Assembly: GCA_021802745.1 (NCBI GenBank)
Contig: JAJZRK010000018.1
Span: forward strand, 1-22,630
Direction: 5' to 3'
From: a bacterium
Lineage (GTDB): Bacteria > Gemmatimonadota > Gemmatimonadetes > Gemmatimonadales > Gemmatimonadaceae
Length of the DNA: 22,630 nucleotides
Position 1 is the first letter of the stretch; every line of letters starts with the position of its first letter. The position numbers were made by a program, and so were the translations under genes. Positions 1 through 6,552 of the stretch are shown here, one piece after another. The notes below the pieces were generated by a model. The model was given only the letters and a program-made list of their open reading frames with translations. It ran no database searches and was not told where the DNA came from.

Positions 1-472
1 CGATTCGGCGCGGCACCGCTTCGCGCCGCCCATGCTGCACGGCGGGCAGCAGCCGGGCGACGAGGACTACTACGATCTGTCGTTCTCCGGACTCAAGACC
101 GCGGTGCTGCGCAAGGTGCGCACCGCTGACGCGGCGGGCGAGCTTGCGGGCGAATTGCCCCACCTCGCCCGCGGCTTCCAGGACGCGCTCGTGACCACGC
201 TGGCGGAGAAGACGGCGCGCGCGGCGCGCGCCTTTGGGCGCACGCGGGTGGTGCTGGGCGGCGGCGTGGCGTGCAATGCCGCGCTGCAGGAGGGGGTGCG
301 GCGCGCCATCGCGCCGTTCGGCGGCGTCGTCTTTGCGCCGTCGCCCAAGCTCGCCACCGACAATGCGGCGATGATCGCGCGGGCCGGGCTGTGGCGGCTC
401 GGGCAGGGCGAGCGCAGCGACGCCTCGCTCAGCGCGTACGCGTCGCTGCCGATTCCGGGGTTGCGCACGTAG
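1..472 (+). CDS. tsaD: tRNA N6-adenosine threonylcarbamoyltransferase TsaD, C-terminal part (cut by window edge)
   Basis: This is the end of TsaD, the cytoplasmic ASKHA-fold enzyme that moves the threonylcarbamoyl group from threonylcarbamoyl-AMP to A37 of ANN-decoding tRNAs. The reading frame is already open at base 2 and ends with TAG at 470-472, leaving about 156 residues; the N-terminal half with the metal-binding HxxxH motif lies outside the window. Family marks seen are DLSFSGLKTAVL near the start of the fragment, VVLGGGVACNAAL (the GGVAxN loop) and FAPSPKLATDNAAMIA, matching the conserved C/ATDNAAMIA nucleotide and metal segment. The ATG at 32 lies inside the gene and is not its start. 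The next gene begins 146 bases downstream and is functionally unrelated. Confidence 0.95.
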   Translation, partial: DSARHRFAPPMLHGGQQPGDEDYYDLSFSGLKTAVLRKVRTADAAGELAGELPHLARGFQDALVTTLAEKTARAARAFGRTRVVLGGGVACNAALQEGVRRAIAPFGGVVFAPSPKLATDNAAMIARAGLWRLGQGERSDASLSAYASLPIPGLRT

Positions 473-527
473 GGCACGACGCGCGGATCCACTCGCGCGC
501 CGTCGGGTAAGACGCCAACGCGGCGCG

Positions 528-556
528 TTTCGCGGCCGCCGCACCACGGTTACAAT
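528..556 (+). promoter_or_regulatory. weak candidate promoter before the metal-transporter gene
   Basis: TACAAT at 551-556 matches the -10 consensus at five of six positions. A poor -35 candidate, TTTCGC at 528-533, lies 17 bases upstream. The rest of 473-618 is GC-rich with no obvious hairpin terminator or magnesium riboswitch that I could recognise. This is a visual match only. Confidence 0.2.
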
Positions 557-618
557 TGGCAGGCGCCAACGAACGCGGCCCGAGCCGCCGAGTGGCGCGC
601 ATCGCGCCCGGAACCCGC

Positions 619-1950
619 ATGAATTACTGGATCAGCAAGCTCATCCACCGCATGCTGCGCCTCAAGCGGCGCTGGCTGATGCTGCTGGCCGTCATCGGAC
701 CCGGCGTCATCACGATGGTGGCGGACAACGACGCCGGCGGCATCTCGACGTACGCCGCCACGGGCTCGAAGACCGGCTTCAACATGCTGTGGATGTTCGT
801 CATCCTCGTGCCGATGGCGTACTACGTCCAGGAGATGACGGTCCGCCTCGGCGCCGTCACCAAGCGCGGCCACGCCGAGGCCATCTTCGACGGTTTCGGC
901 GCGGGCTGGGGCTGGTTCGCCGTATTCGACCTCGCACTGATCAATTGGCTGACTCTCGTCACCGAGTACATCGGCATGACGCAGGCGATGCGCATCTTCG
1001 GCGTGCCGGAGTGGATCACCTTCACCGCCGTCACCGCCCTCTTGATGGCCATCGTCATTTCGGGGCGCTACTGGACCTTCGAGCGCATCACGCTGTTCTT
1101 CTGCCTGTTCAACCTGGTGTACATCCCCGCCGCGCTATGGGCGATGAAGACCCACAACGTCGCGGATGGCTGGATGGCGGTGGGGCGCGGCTTCGTCAAT
1201 CCGCGCTTCGACTTCGGCCCCGCGCTGGGCGCGAGCGCCGTGTTCACGCTCATCATGGCGAACATCGGCACCACCATCACCCCGTGGCAGATCTTCTTCC
1301 AGCAGTCGGCCGTGGTGGACAAGGGGATGGACGTCAAGGACATCAAGTTCGGCAAGATCGACACGATGGCCGGTGCGCTGCTCACCTGCAGCGTGGCGGC
1401 ATTCATCATCATCGCGACGGCGGCCGCGTTCCACTTCCACCCCGGCGGCCAGATGGTGGTGGAGTCGGCGGCGGAGACCGCCAACCGGATGCCCGAAGTC
1501 ATGTCGGGGCGCACGGGGCTGTGGGCCAAGGGACTCTTTGCCATCGGCCTCTTTGACGCCGGCCTGCTCGGCGCCCTCTGCATCTCCCTCGCCACCAGCT
1601 GGGCGTTGGGCGAGGTGTTCGGCTGGGCGCACTCGCTCAACACGAGCGTGCGCGAGGCGCCCTGGTTCTACGTCGCCTACCTGTTGATGCTGGCGTCGGC
1701 GGGCGTCGTGTCGCTCATCGCGAGCACGCCGGTGCAGGACCTCATCACGATCTTCGTGCAGGTGGTGGCGGTGACGTTGCTGCCCGCGGCGCTGATCTTC
1801 CTGCTCCTGCTGCTGAACGACAAGCCGCTCATGGGCGACCACGTGAACACGCGGAGCCAGAACATCGCCAACTGGACGATCGTGGCCGTGGTGATCATCG
1901 TCTCCACCGCGTATGGCCTGTCGCTGATCTTTCCGAACCTCTTCTCGTAG
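619..1950 (+). CDS. NRAMP/SLC11-family divalent-metal transporter with altered metal site (NRMT-like, possibly Mg2+/Mn2+)
   Basis: This is an integral inner-membrane protein of 443 residues with about eleven hydrophobic segments, the usual NRAMP size. ATG 619 was chosen because it directly precedes the basic N-terminus MNYWISKLIHRMLRLKRR and has GGAA six bases upstream; the frame is open upstream to a TTG at 556, but those 21 residues look like noncoding sequence. TM1 reads ADNDAGGISTY (D36, N37, D38) where classical NRAMPs have DPGN. The TM6 segment at 214-236 reads NIGTTITPWQIFFQQSA where classical members have an xMPH motif, so the transition-metal-selecting Met and the His are replaced by Thr221 and Trp223. 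Loss of that Met is a known feature of NRAMP-related magnesium transporters, so Mg2+ or Mn2+ transport is inferred. The MgtE_N-CBS gene follows after 12 bases, probably in one operon. Confidence 0.85.
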   Translation: MNYWISKLIHRMLRLKRRWLMLLAVIGPGVITMVADNDAGGISTYAATGSKTGFNMLWMFVILVPMAYYVQEMTVRLGAVTKRGHAEAIFDGFGAGWGWFAVFDLALINWLTLVTEYIGMTQAMRIFGVPEWITFTAVTALLMAIVISGRYWTFERITLFFCLFNLVYIPAALWAMKTHNVADGWMAVGRGFVNPRFDFGPALGASAVFTLIMANIGTTITPWQIFFQQSAVVDKGMDVKDIKFGKIDTMAGALLTCSVAAFIIIATAAAFHFHPGGQMVVESAAETANRMPEVMSGRTGLWAKGLFAIGLFDAGLLGALCISLATSWALGEVFGWAHSLNTSVREAPWFYVAYLLMLASAGVVSLIASTPVQDLITIFVQVVAVTLLPAALIFLLLLLNDKPLMGDHVNTRSQNIANWTIVAVVIIVSTAYGLSLIFPNLFS

Positions 1951-1962
1951 GCGGACCCTGTC

Positions 1963-3225
1963 ATGACCGCCACCGCCGGTTCGACCCATGCGGCGCCGCA
2001 CGGCGCCGAGTACCAGCTGCACTTCTTCTCGCAGCTGCTTGACCGCCCCGTCGCGGTCTCCCGCCCCGACCTGAAGATCGGCACGCTCGACGACCTTGTC
2101 TTCACGGTGGCCGAGCCCTTTCCCGAGGCGGTGGGCCTCGTGGTCGCGCACCGGCGCGGCCTTCCCAACGAGTTCATTCCGTGGGAGCGCGTCACGCGCA
2201 TTGATCCGCATGCGATCGTCGTCATGCCGCCCGACCACGCCGAACGGTATCCCTCGTTCGTGGACCAGCCGGGGTGGCTGCTCCTCAATGAACACCTGAT
2301 CGGCCGCACCATCCTCGACATGGATGGCCGCAAGGTGGAGCTCGTGAACGACGTGCACCTCCTCGCCAGCCACGGACGCATGATCATTGCGCACGTAGAC
2401 GTCTCGCTGAACGGGTTCCTGCGCAAGTGGGGGCTGGGGCTGCTGGCCCTTGGCAAGGACCGCCTGATCTCCTGGAGCTACGTGCAGCCGCTCTCCATCG
2501 AGGATGCGACGTCGTCCGACAAGGTCTCGCTGTCGCTGGCGCGCGAGCAGCTGCAGGAGCTGCCGAGCGAGGACCTCGCCGACGCGCTGGAGGAGCTGTC
2601 GGGGCGCGAGCAGGAGGCGATGTTCTCGGTGCTCGAGCCCGAGAAGGCGGCCGACACGCTGCTGGAGACGGAGCCGCGCGCGCAGCGGCAGATCGTCGCC
2701 GACCTGCCGCCCGACCGCGCGAAGGAGATCCTCTCCGAGATGTCCGTCGGCGAGATCGCCGACCTGCTCTCGGCGCTGCCGCACGACGACCGCACGGCGC
2801 TGCTCGCGCACCTCGCTCCCGAGGAGTCGGAGCGCGTGAAGCACATCCTGGGCACCCACGAGGCGACCGCGGGATCGTTGCTGTCGCAGCAGTTCGTGGC
2901 GCTTTCCAAACAGCTCAGCGCCGGCGAGGCCATCCGGACGTTGCGCGAACGCGCACCCGACGCCGACACCATCTCCTACGTCTACGTCGTCACAGACACC
3001 AGCCAGGTGCTGCTGGGTGTCGTGGACCTGCGCGAGCTGGTGTTGGCCCGCGAATCGGCGACGCTCGAGGAGTTGATGGTGTCGCCGGTCGTATCGGTCG
3101 ACGCTGAACTGGGCGAGCAGGACGTGGCCGAGCTGTTCGAGAAGTACAACTGGCGCATGCTTCCGGTGGTGGATGCCGGCGACCACCTGCTGGGCGTGAT
3201 CGGCTACAAGGACGTGCGGCGATGA
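1963..3225 (+). CDS. soluble PRC-barrel-like / MgtE N-domain / CBS-pair protein, probable magnesium-sensing partner
   Basis: The 420-residue protein has no transmembrane segment. Residues about 15-180 contain two beta-rich PRC-barrel-like stretches (around KIGTLDDLVFTV and LIGRTILDMDGRKVEL). Residues about 190-297 form an MgtE_N-type helical repeat (REQLQELPSEDLADALEEL, EPEKAADTLLE, RAKEILSEMSVGEIADLLSAL). Residues 300-420 are a CBS pair ending in LPVVDAGDHLLGVIGYKDVRR. In true MgtE channels the N and CBS domains bind Mg2+ and gate a C-terminal membrane domain; that domain is absent here and the protein stops after the second CBS. The gene starts 12 bases after the NRAMP-like gene with only a weak GGA upstream, suggesting co-translation. 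I infer a cytoplasmic magnesium sensor acting on the neighbouring transporter. A nucleotide-sensing CBS role is the main alternative. Confidence 0.85.
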   Translation: MTATAGSTHAAPHGAEYQLHFFSQLLDRPVAVSRPDLKIGTLDDLVFTVAEPFPEAVGLVVAHRRGLPNEFIPWERVTRIDPHAIVVMPPDHAERYPSFVDQPGWLLLNEHLIGRTILDMDGRKVELVNDVHLLASHGRMIIAHVDVSLNGFLRKWGLGLLALGKDRLISWSYVQPLSIEDATSSDKVSLSLAREQLQELPSEDLADALEELSGREQEAMFSVLEPEKAADTLLETEPRAQRQIVADLPPDRAKEILSEMSVGEIADLLSALPHDDRTALLAHLAPEESERVKHILGTHEATAGSLLSQQFVALSKQLSAGEAIRTLRERAPDADTISYVYVVTDTSQVLLGVVDLRELVLARESATLEELMVSPVVSVDAELGEQDVAELFEKYNWRMLPVVDAGDHLLGVIGYKDVRR

Positions 3226-3246
3226 GCGCACCGGCCGTGACGCGAC

Positions 3247-3254
3247 GGGAGGAG
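3247..3254 (+). promoter_or_regulatory. strong Shine-Dalgarno that decides a TTG start
   Basis: GGGAGGAG lies seven bases upstream of the TTG at 3262. It is one of the strongest ribosome-binding sites in the window and is the main argument that the very short frame behind it is translated. Confidence 0.55.
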
Positions 3255-3261
3255 ATGCCGC

Positions 3262-3375
3262 TTGCCGCCCGTTGAACGGACGCGCACGGTGCGCGTTGCC
3301 CTCTGGGTGCTGCGCATCTACCTCGGGACGATGCTCATCCTGCTGGCCATGCGGGCCGTGCAGCTGTTCCGGTGA
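3262..3375 (+). CDS. very small single-helix membrane protein (37 residues), unrecognised
   Basis: From TTG 3262 the frame encodes 37 residues and stops at TGA 3373-3375. It begins with a short basic stretch (PPVERTRTVRVA) followed by one hydrophobic helix (LWVLRIYLGTMLILLAMRAV) and a short basic end (QLFR). The basic-then-hydrophobic pattern would place it in the inner membrane. It sits 36 bases after the MgtE_N-CBS gene on the same strand and just before a hairpin, so it looks like the last cistron of the metal-transport operon. The TTG start is supported by the ideal Shine-Dalgarno and by the hydrophobic composition. I do not recognise the family. A regulatory or stabilising subunit of the upstream transporter is a guess; a chance open frame is the alternative. 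Confidence 0.5.
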   Translation: MPPVERTRTVRVALWVLRIYLGTMLILLAMRAVQLFR

Positions 3376-3382
3376 CGGCGAA

Positions 3383-3410
3383 GGGGCGGGTCGCCTGCAG
3401 CGCCCGCCCC
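3383..3410. terminator. hairpin between convergent operons
   Basis: GGGGCGGG at 3383-3390 and CCCGCCCC at 3403-3410 form a perfect 8-bp GC stem with a 12-base loop. It lies between the end of the plus-strand small gene (3375) and the end of the minus-strand operon (3438). No T-run follows on either side, so termination in both directions is plausible but unproven. Confidence 0.45.
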
Positions 3411-3437
3411 CCACATCACTTACCGGTTTGACGCGCG

Positions 3438-3929
3438 CTACTTCTGCGTCATCAGCAGCCGGCGTGTGTACGGAATGAGCCCGCCCGCATCCATGATCCC
3501 CTTCCGCGACGCCGGCATCTGCACCTGCGCGAAGGTCTTGCCCGTCGTCTTGTTGATCACCTGGACATCGGTGATCTCCAAGTCGTCGCCTTCCCTGGCC
3601 TCGATGCCGGGGCATATGACGACCTTCAGCCCCAGGTTGATGCTGTTCTGGAGGAAGATGCGGGCGATGGACTTGGCGACGATGGTCACCTCGTAGCCCT
3701 TGAGCGTCGAGCACGCCTGCTCGCGGCTCGAGCCGCACCCGAAGTTCTCTCCGCCGACGATGATGCTCCCCGCGGGATTGGCGCGCCCCTTGAGGAGCGC
3801 GTTGAACTCGGTGCGATCGAAGAACGCGAACTGCGGCGTTTCCGTGGGCAGCACCGTGGCCATGTAGCGCCCCGGATAGATGTCGTCGGTGCTGATGTCG
3901 TTGCCGAGCGTGAGAAGAACCTTGGCCAT
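3438..3929 (-). CDS. aconitase / 3-isopropylmalate dehydratase-type small subunit (LeuD-like)
   Basis: This is the 163-residue swivel-domain subunit of a hydro-lyase of the isopropylmalate/homoaconitate group. ATG 3929 begins MAKVLLTLGNDISTDDIYPGRY, with the DISTDDIYPGRY substrate loop, and residues 64-71 read GCGSSREQ, the loop that contacts the substrate carboxylates. The short length matches the small subunits of the archaeal-type LeuCD/homoaconitase branch rather than the roughly 200-residue enteric LeuD. It is the last gene of the minus-strand operon and starts 22 bases after the large subunit, so the two should form a heterodimer or higher complex. The exact substrate cannot be read from the sequence; the operon context argues against plain leucine synthesis. 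Confidence 0.9.
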   Translation of the reverse strand: MAKVLLTLGNDISTDDIYPGRYMATVLPTETPQFAFFDRTEFNALLKGRANPAGSIIVGGENFGCGSSREQACSTLKGYEVTIVAKSIARIFLQNSINLGLKVVICPGIEAREGDDLEITDVQVINKTTGKTFAQVQMPASRKGIMDAGGLIPYTRRLLMTQK

Positions 3930-3951
3930 GACTGACTCCCGCCTCTCGGCG

Positions 3952-5238
3952 CTAGTTCGCGTTGGGATCGGTGATGACGCCCGTGATGGCGGACGCGGCG
4001 GCGACGGCGGGGCTGCACAGGTAGACTTCGGACTTCGGGTTGCCCATGCGTCCCTTGAAGTTGCGGTTGGTCGTGCTGAGCGCGACCTCGTTGTCGCCCA
4101 GCGCCCCCTCGTGCACGCCGAGGCACGGACCGCACCCGGAGTTCATCACCACCGCGCCGGCCTTCATGAAGTCCTGCACATACCCGAGTTCCAGCGCCTG
4201 CGCGAAAATGCGACCGGAGGCCGGGAAGACGAGCATGCGCGTGCCGGTGGCGACCTTCTTGCCGCGCAGGATGTCGGCGGCAATGGCGAGATCGTCGAGC
4301 CGGCCATTGGTGCAGCTGCCGATGACGATCTGCTGCACGCGCGTGCCAAGCACCGCGCTGATCGGCTTGACGTTGTCCACCATGTGCGGGCAGGCGATCT
4401 GCGAGACGAGCTGCGACGCGTCAATCTCGACGGTCCGCACGTAGCGCGCGTCGGCGTCGGGCGTCACGCAGGTGATCGGGTCCGTCACACCGGCCTCGTC
4501 GCGGAGGTAGCGCACGGTTTCCTCGTCCCCGGGTACGATGCCGGAGGTTGCGCCGGCCTCGACGCTCATGTTGCAGATGGCAATGCGCCCGCTCGTGTTC
4601 AGGCGGCGGATGGTCTCGCCGTGGAACTCGAGCACCTTGTAGTTGGCTCCCTGCGCCGTCAGCGTGCCGATGAGATGAAGCACAAGGTCCTTGGCGCCGA
4701 CGAGCGGCGGGAACTCCCCGTGCACCACCACCTTGATGGTTTCGGGCACCTCGATGTTCACCGCGAACCCGAGCGACCAGACCGAGGCCATTTCGGTGGC
4801 GCCGATGCCGAAGCTGAAGGCGCCGAGCGCGCCATGCGACGTGGTGTGCGAATCGGTGCCGACCACGACGAACCCCGGCCGCACATAGCCGTATTCGGGG
4901 AGAATCTGGTGGCAGATACCGCCCGTGTCGCCGCGGATGTCGTGGAACTTGCTGATGCCGTTGGCACCCACGAAGTCGCGGATCTTCTTCTGGTTCGTGG
5001 CCGTCTTGGGCGACTCGGCGGGGACGCGATGGTCGAAGATGATCGCGACGCGCGACGGATTCCAGATCTTCGGCGCGCGGCCGGTGCCGTCGAAGATCTC
5101 CTGGAACTGGTTGATCACCAGCGCCGCATTCTCGTGCGACATCGCCAGATCCACCTTCGGCTCCACCACATCCCCCGCCCTGGCGGCCGGCAGGCCCGCG
5201 GCGCGCGCGAGGATCTTTTCAACGACGGTCATTCCCAT
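3952..5238 (-). CDS. aconitase / 3-isopropylmalate dehydratase-type large subunit (LeuC-like, homoaconitase branch)
   Basis: The 428-residue catalytic subunit would carry a [4Fe-4S] cluster. Likely ligands are C309 in IGSCTNG and C369 and C372 in NSGCGPCLG. The GTDSHTTSHGALGAFSFGIGATE block (127-149) and VFPASGRIFAQALE are standard for the family. The length fits the archaeal/homoaconitase branch, which also includes citraconate/methylmalate and 2,3-dimethylmalate dehydratases. ATG 5238 has GGAG eight bases upstream; a second ATG two codons later is possible. The gene starts 14 bases after the CoA-transferase stop. It catalyses reversible water removal and re-addition that moves a hydroxyl between neighbouring carbons of a hydroxy-diacid or triacid. 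Citramalate/3-methylmalate isomerisation is my preferred reading, as inference. Confidence 0.9.
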   Translation of the reverse strand: MGMTVVEKILARAAGLPAARAGDVVEPKVDLAMSHENAALVINQFQEIFDGTGRAPKIWNPSRVAIIFDHRVPAESPKTATNQKKIRDFVGANGISKFHDIRGDTGGICHQILPEYGYVRPGFVVVGTDSHTTSHGALGAFSFGIGATEMASVWSLGFAVNIEVPETIKVVVHGEFPPLVGAKDLVLHLIGTLTAQGANYKVLEFHGETIRRLNTSGRIAICNMSVEAGATSGIVPGDEETVRYLRDEAGVTDPITCVTPDADARYVRTVEIDASQLVSQIACPHMVDNVKPISAVLGTRVQQIVIGSCTNGRLDDLAIAADILRGKKVATGTRMLVFPASGRIFAQALELGYVQDFMKAGAVVMNSGCGPCLGVHEGALGDNEVALSTTNRNFKGRMGNPKSEVYLCSPAVAAASAITGVITDPNAN

Positions 5239-5252
5239 GGGATTGCTCCGGT

Positions 5253-6446
5253 TCAGATGACGCCCTTCGCCTTCAGCGCGGCCTGCTCGTCGGGCGCGAT
5301 GCCCAGCGCCCCGTAGATCTGTGCGTTGTGCTCACCCAGCGTCGGCGGCGGGGTGTCCACCGATCCCGGCGTCTTCTCGAACTGCGCCGTGAGCCCGAAG
5401 ACCTCGACGTCGCCGAATCCGGCGAGCGGCACGGTGCGCAGCACCCGGCGGTGCTGCACCTGCGGCTGGCGCAGCGCCTCTTCGAGGGTGAGGATCGCCC
5501 CGCTCGGCACGTCGGCGGCGTTCAGCAGCTCGACCCATTCGGCCGTCGGCCTCTGCACCAGCTCGTCCTCGAGCAGCGGCGTGAGCGCCTTGCGGTTCTT
5601 CTTGCGCGTGTCGCGCTCCTCGAAGCGCGCGTCGGCCTTGAGTTCGGGCAGGCCGAGCACGTCGCACACCGCCTCCCACTGTTCCTGCTTGTTGGCGGCG
5701 ATGTTGATGAAGCCGTCGGCGGTGCGGAACGTCCCGCTCGGCGCCGCCGTGAAGTTGTCGTTGCCTATCAGCACCGGCTGCTGCTTGCCGATGAGCAGGT
5801 TGGCGGCCACCCAGCCCATGAGCGGCATGATGCTGTCGAGGAGGGCGACGTCAATGAACTGCCCCTCGCCCGTGCGCTCGCGATGGTAGAGCGCGGCCAT
5901 CACGGCGAAAGCGGCGTTGAGCCCCCCCACGGTGTCGCAGACGGGGAAACCCGTGCGCAGCGGACTGAGCCGTTCGTCGCCGTTCACCGACATTTCGCCG
6001 GAGAGTCCCTGGATGATCTGGTCGTAGGCCGGGAAGAGCGCGTCCGGTCCTGTCTGGCCGAAGCCGGAGATGGCGCAGTAGACGAGCTTCGGATTGATCT
6101 CCGACAGCACCTTGTAGCCGATGCCGAGCCGATCCATGACGCCGGGGCGGAAGTTCTCGACGACGACGTCCGCATCCTTCGCCATGCGCAGGAAGATCGC
6201 CTTGCCTTCCGCGCTCTTGGTGTTGAGCGTGACGGACTTCTTGTTGCAGTTCTGCGCGACGAAACTCGTCCCCATGAGGCGCTTGTTGAGCTCCGGAAGG
6301 ATGCCGAGCTTGCGGGCGAGGTCGCCGTCCTTCGGGTTCTCGATCTTTACGACGTCGGCGCCGAGGAGCGCGAGATGCAGCGTGGTGAACGGCCCGGAGA
6401 GGACGTTGGTGAGATCGAGAACTCTTATGCCGGATAGAAGGCGCAT
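5253..6446 (-). CDS. class III (CaiB/BaiF-type) acyl-CoA transferase
   Basis: This 397-residue cytoplasmic enzyme belongs to the family that moves CoA between carboxylates through an aspartyl-CoA thioester. It begins MRLLSGIRVLDLTNVLSGPF and contains LGADVVKIENPKDGD, VVVENFRPGVMDRLGIGY and AYDQIIQGLSG, all standard blocks. The catalytic Asp should be D171 in FPVCDTVGG, followed by GEGQFIDVALLDS. The length is normal. It lies between the lyase and the dehydratase genes, so it probably makes the CoA thioester that the lyase cleaves, for example from succinyl-CoA. The ATG at 6446 lacks any purine-rich Shine-Dalgarno: upstream in the transcribed sense is a pyrimidine-rich repeat, unlike its operon neighbours. 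Substrate assignment is inferred from context only. Confidence 0.92.
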   Translation of the reverse strand: MRLLSGIRVLDLTNVLSGPFTTLHLALLGADVVKIENPKDGDLARKLGILPELNKRLMGTSFVAQNCNKKSVTLNTKSAEGKAIFLRMAKDADVVVENFRPGVMDRLGIGYKVLSEINPKLVYCAISGFGQTGPDALFPAYDQIIQGLSGEMSVNGDERLSPLRTGFPVCDTVGGLNAAFAVMAALYHRERTGEGQFIDVALLDSIMPLMGWVAANLLIGKQQPVLIGNDNFTAAPSGTFRTADGFINIAANKQEQWEAVCDVLGLPELKADARFEERDTRKKNRKALTPLLEDELVQRPTAEWVELLNAADVPSGAILTLEEALRQPQVQHRRVLRTVPLAGFGDVEVFGLTAQFEKTPGSVDTPPPTLGEHNAQIYGALGIAPDEQAALKAKGVI

Positions 6447-6451
6447 AGATC

Positions 6452-6517
6452 AGAGAGACAACAGAGAAACAACAGAGAAACAACAGAGAAACAACAGAGA
6501 GACAACAGAGAGACAAC
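6452..6517. repeat. six tandem copies of an 11-bp repeat in the operon
   Basis: Six uninterrupted 11-base units, AGAGAAACAAC or AGAGAGACAAC on the plus strand, fill 66 of the 83 bases between the lyase stop and the CoA-transferase start. Units 1, 5 and 6 carry G at position six and units 2, 3 and 4 carry A. In the transcribed sense this is a U/C-rich GUUGUYUCUCU ladder ending five bases before the start codon. Its AT content is far above the surroundings. Eleven bases is close to one helical turn, and copy number could vary by slippage. Confidence 0.95.
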
Positions 6518-6523
6518 AGAAAC

Positions 6524-6552
6524 GGGGGGTTAGGCGGGGGTGGGGAGGGGGG
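6524..6552 (+). other. G-quadruplex-type motif on the template strand of the operon
   Basis: The plus strand has runs of six, five, four and six G separated by loops of six, one and one bases. This fits the four-stranded G-quadruplex pattern with unusually short loops. It overlaps the last codons and stop of the lyase gene and directly abuts the tandem repeats. Because the operon is transcribed from the other strand, the G-runs are in the DNA template and the mRNA is C-rich there. Confidence 0.7.

Noticed and set aside
556..618. Upstream TTG start adding 21 residues to the NRAMP-like protein
   Set aside because: The added residues are basic and unlike an NRAMP N-terminus, there is no Shine-Dalgarno before TTG 556, and the ATG at 619 fits better.
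473..618. Magnesium riboswitch or terminator between tsaD and the transporter
   Set aside because: Only an imperfect GC-rich inverted repeat with a bulge (478-504) could be found; no recognisable M-box or mgtA-type leader structure.
3222..3275. 17-codon frame starting on ATGA overlap after the sensor gene
   Set aside because: Too short and not hydrophobic or motif-bearing; at most a coupling leader for the TTG-started membrane protein.
1135..3738. Very long open frame (867 codons) on the minus strand opposite the metal-transport genes
   Set aside because: It is antisense to genes with clear family motifs, is dominated by Arg/His/Gly/Val low-complexity translation, and resembles no protein; such frames are common at this GC content. 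The same applies to long antisense frames at 16934-19522, 19544-21805, 12213-13712, 14124-15653 and 8753-10552.
3438..5238. Standard leucine-biosynthesis leuCD
   Set aside because: The operon has a CoA-transferase and an HMG-CoA-type lyase but no 2-isopropylmalate synthase, so the plain leucine reading is not favoured, although it cannot be excluded from this window.
6452..6517. CRISPR array
   Set aside because: The repeats are 11 bases and contiguous with no spacers, and no cas gene is present.
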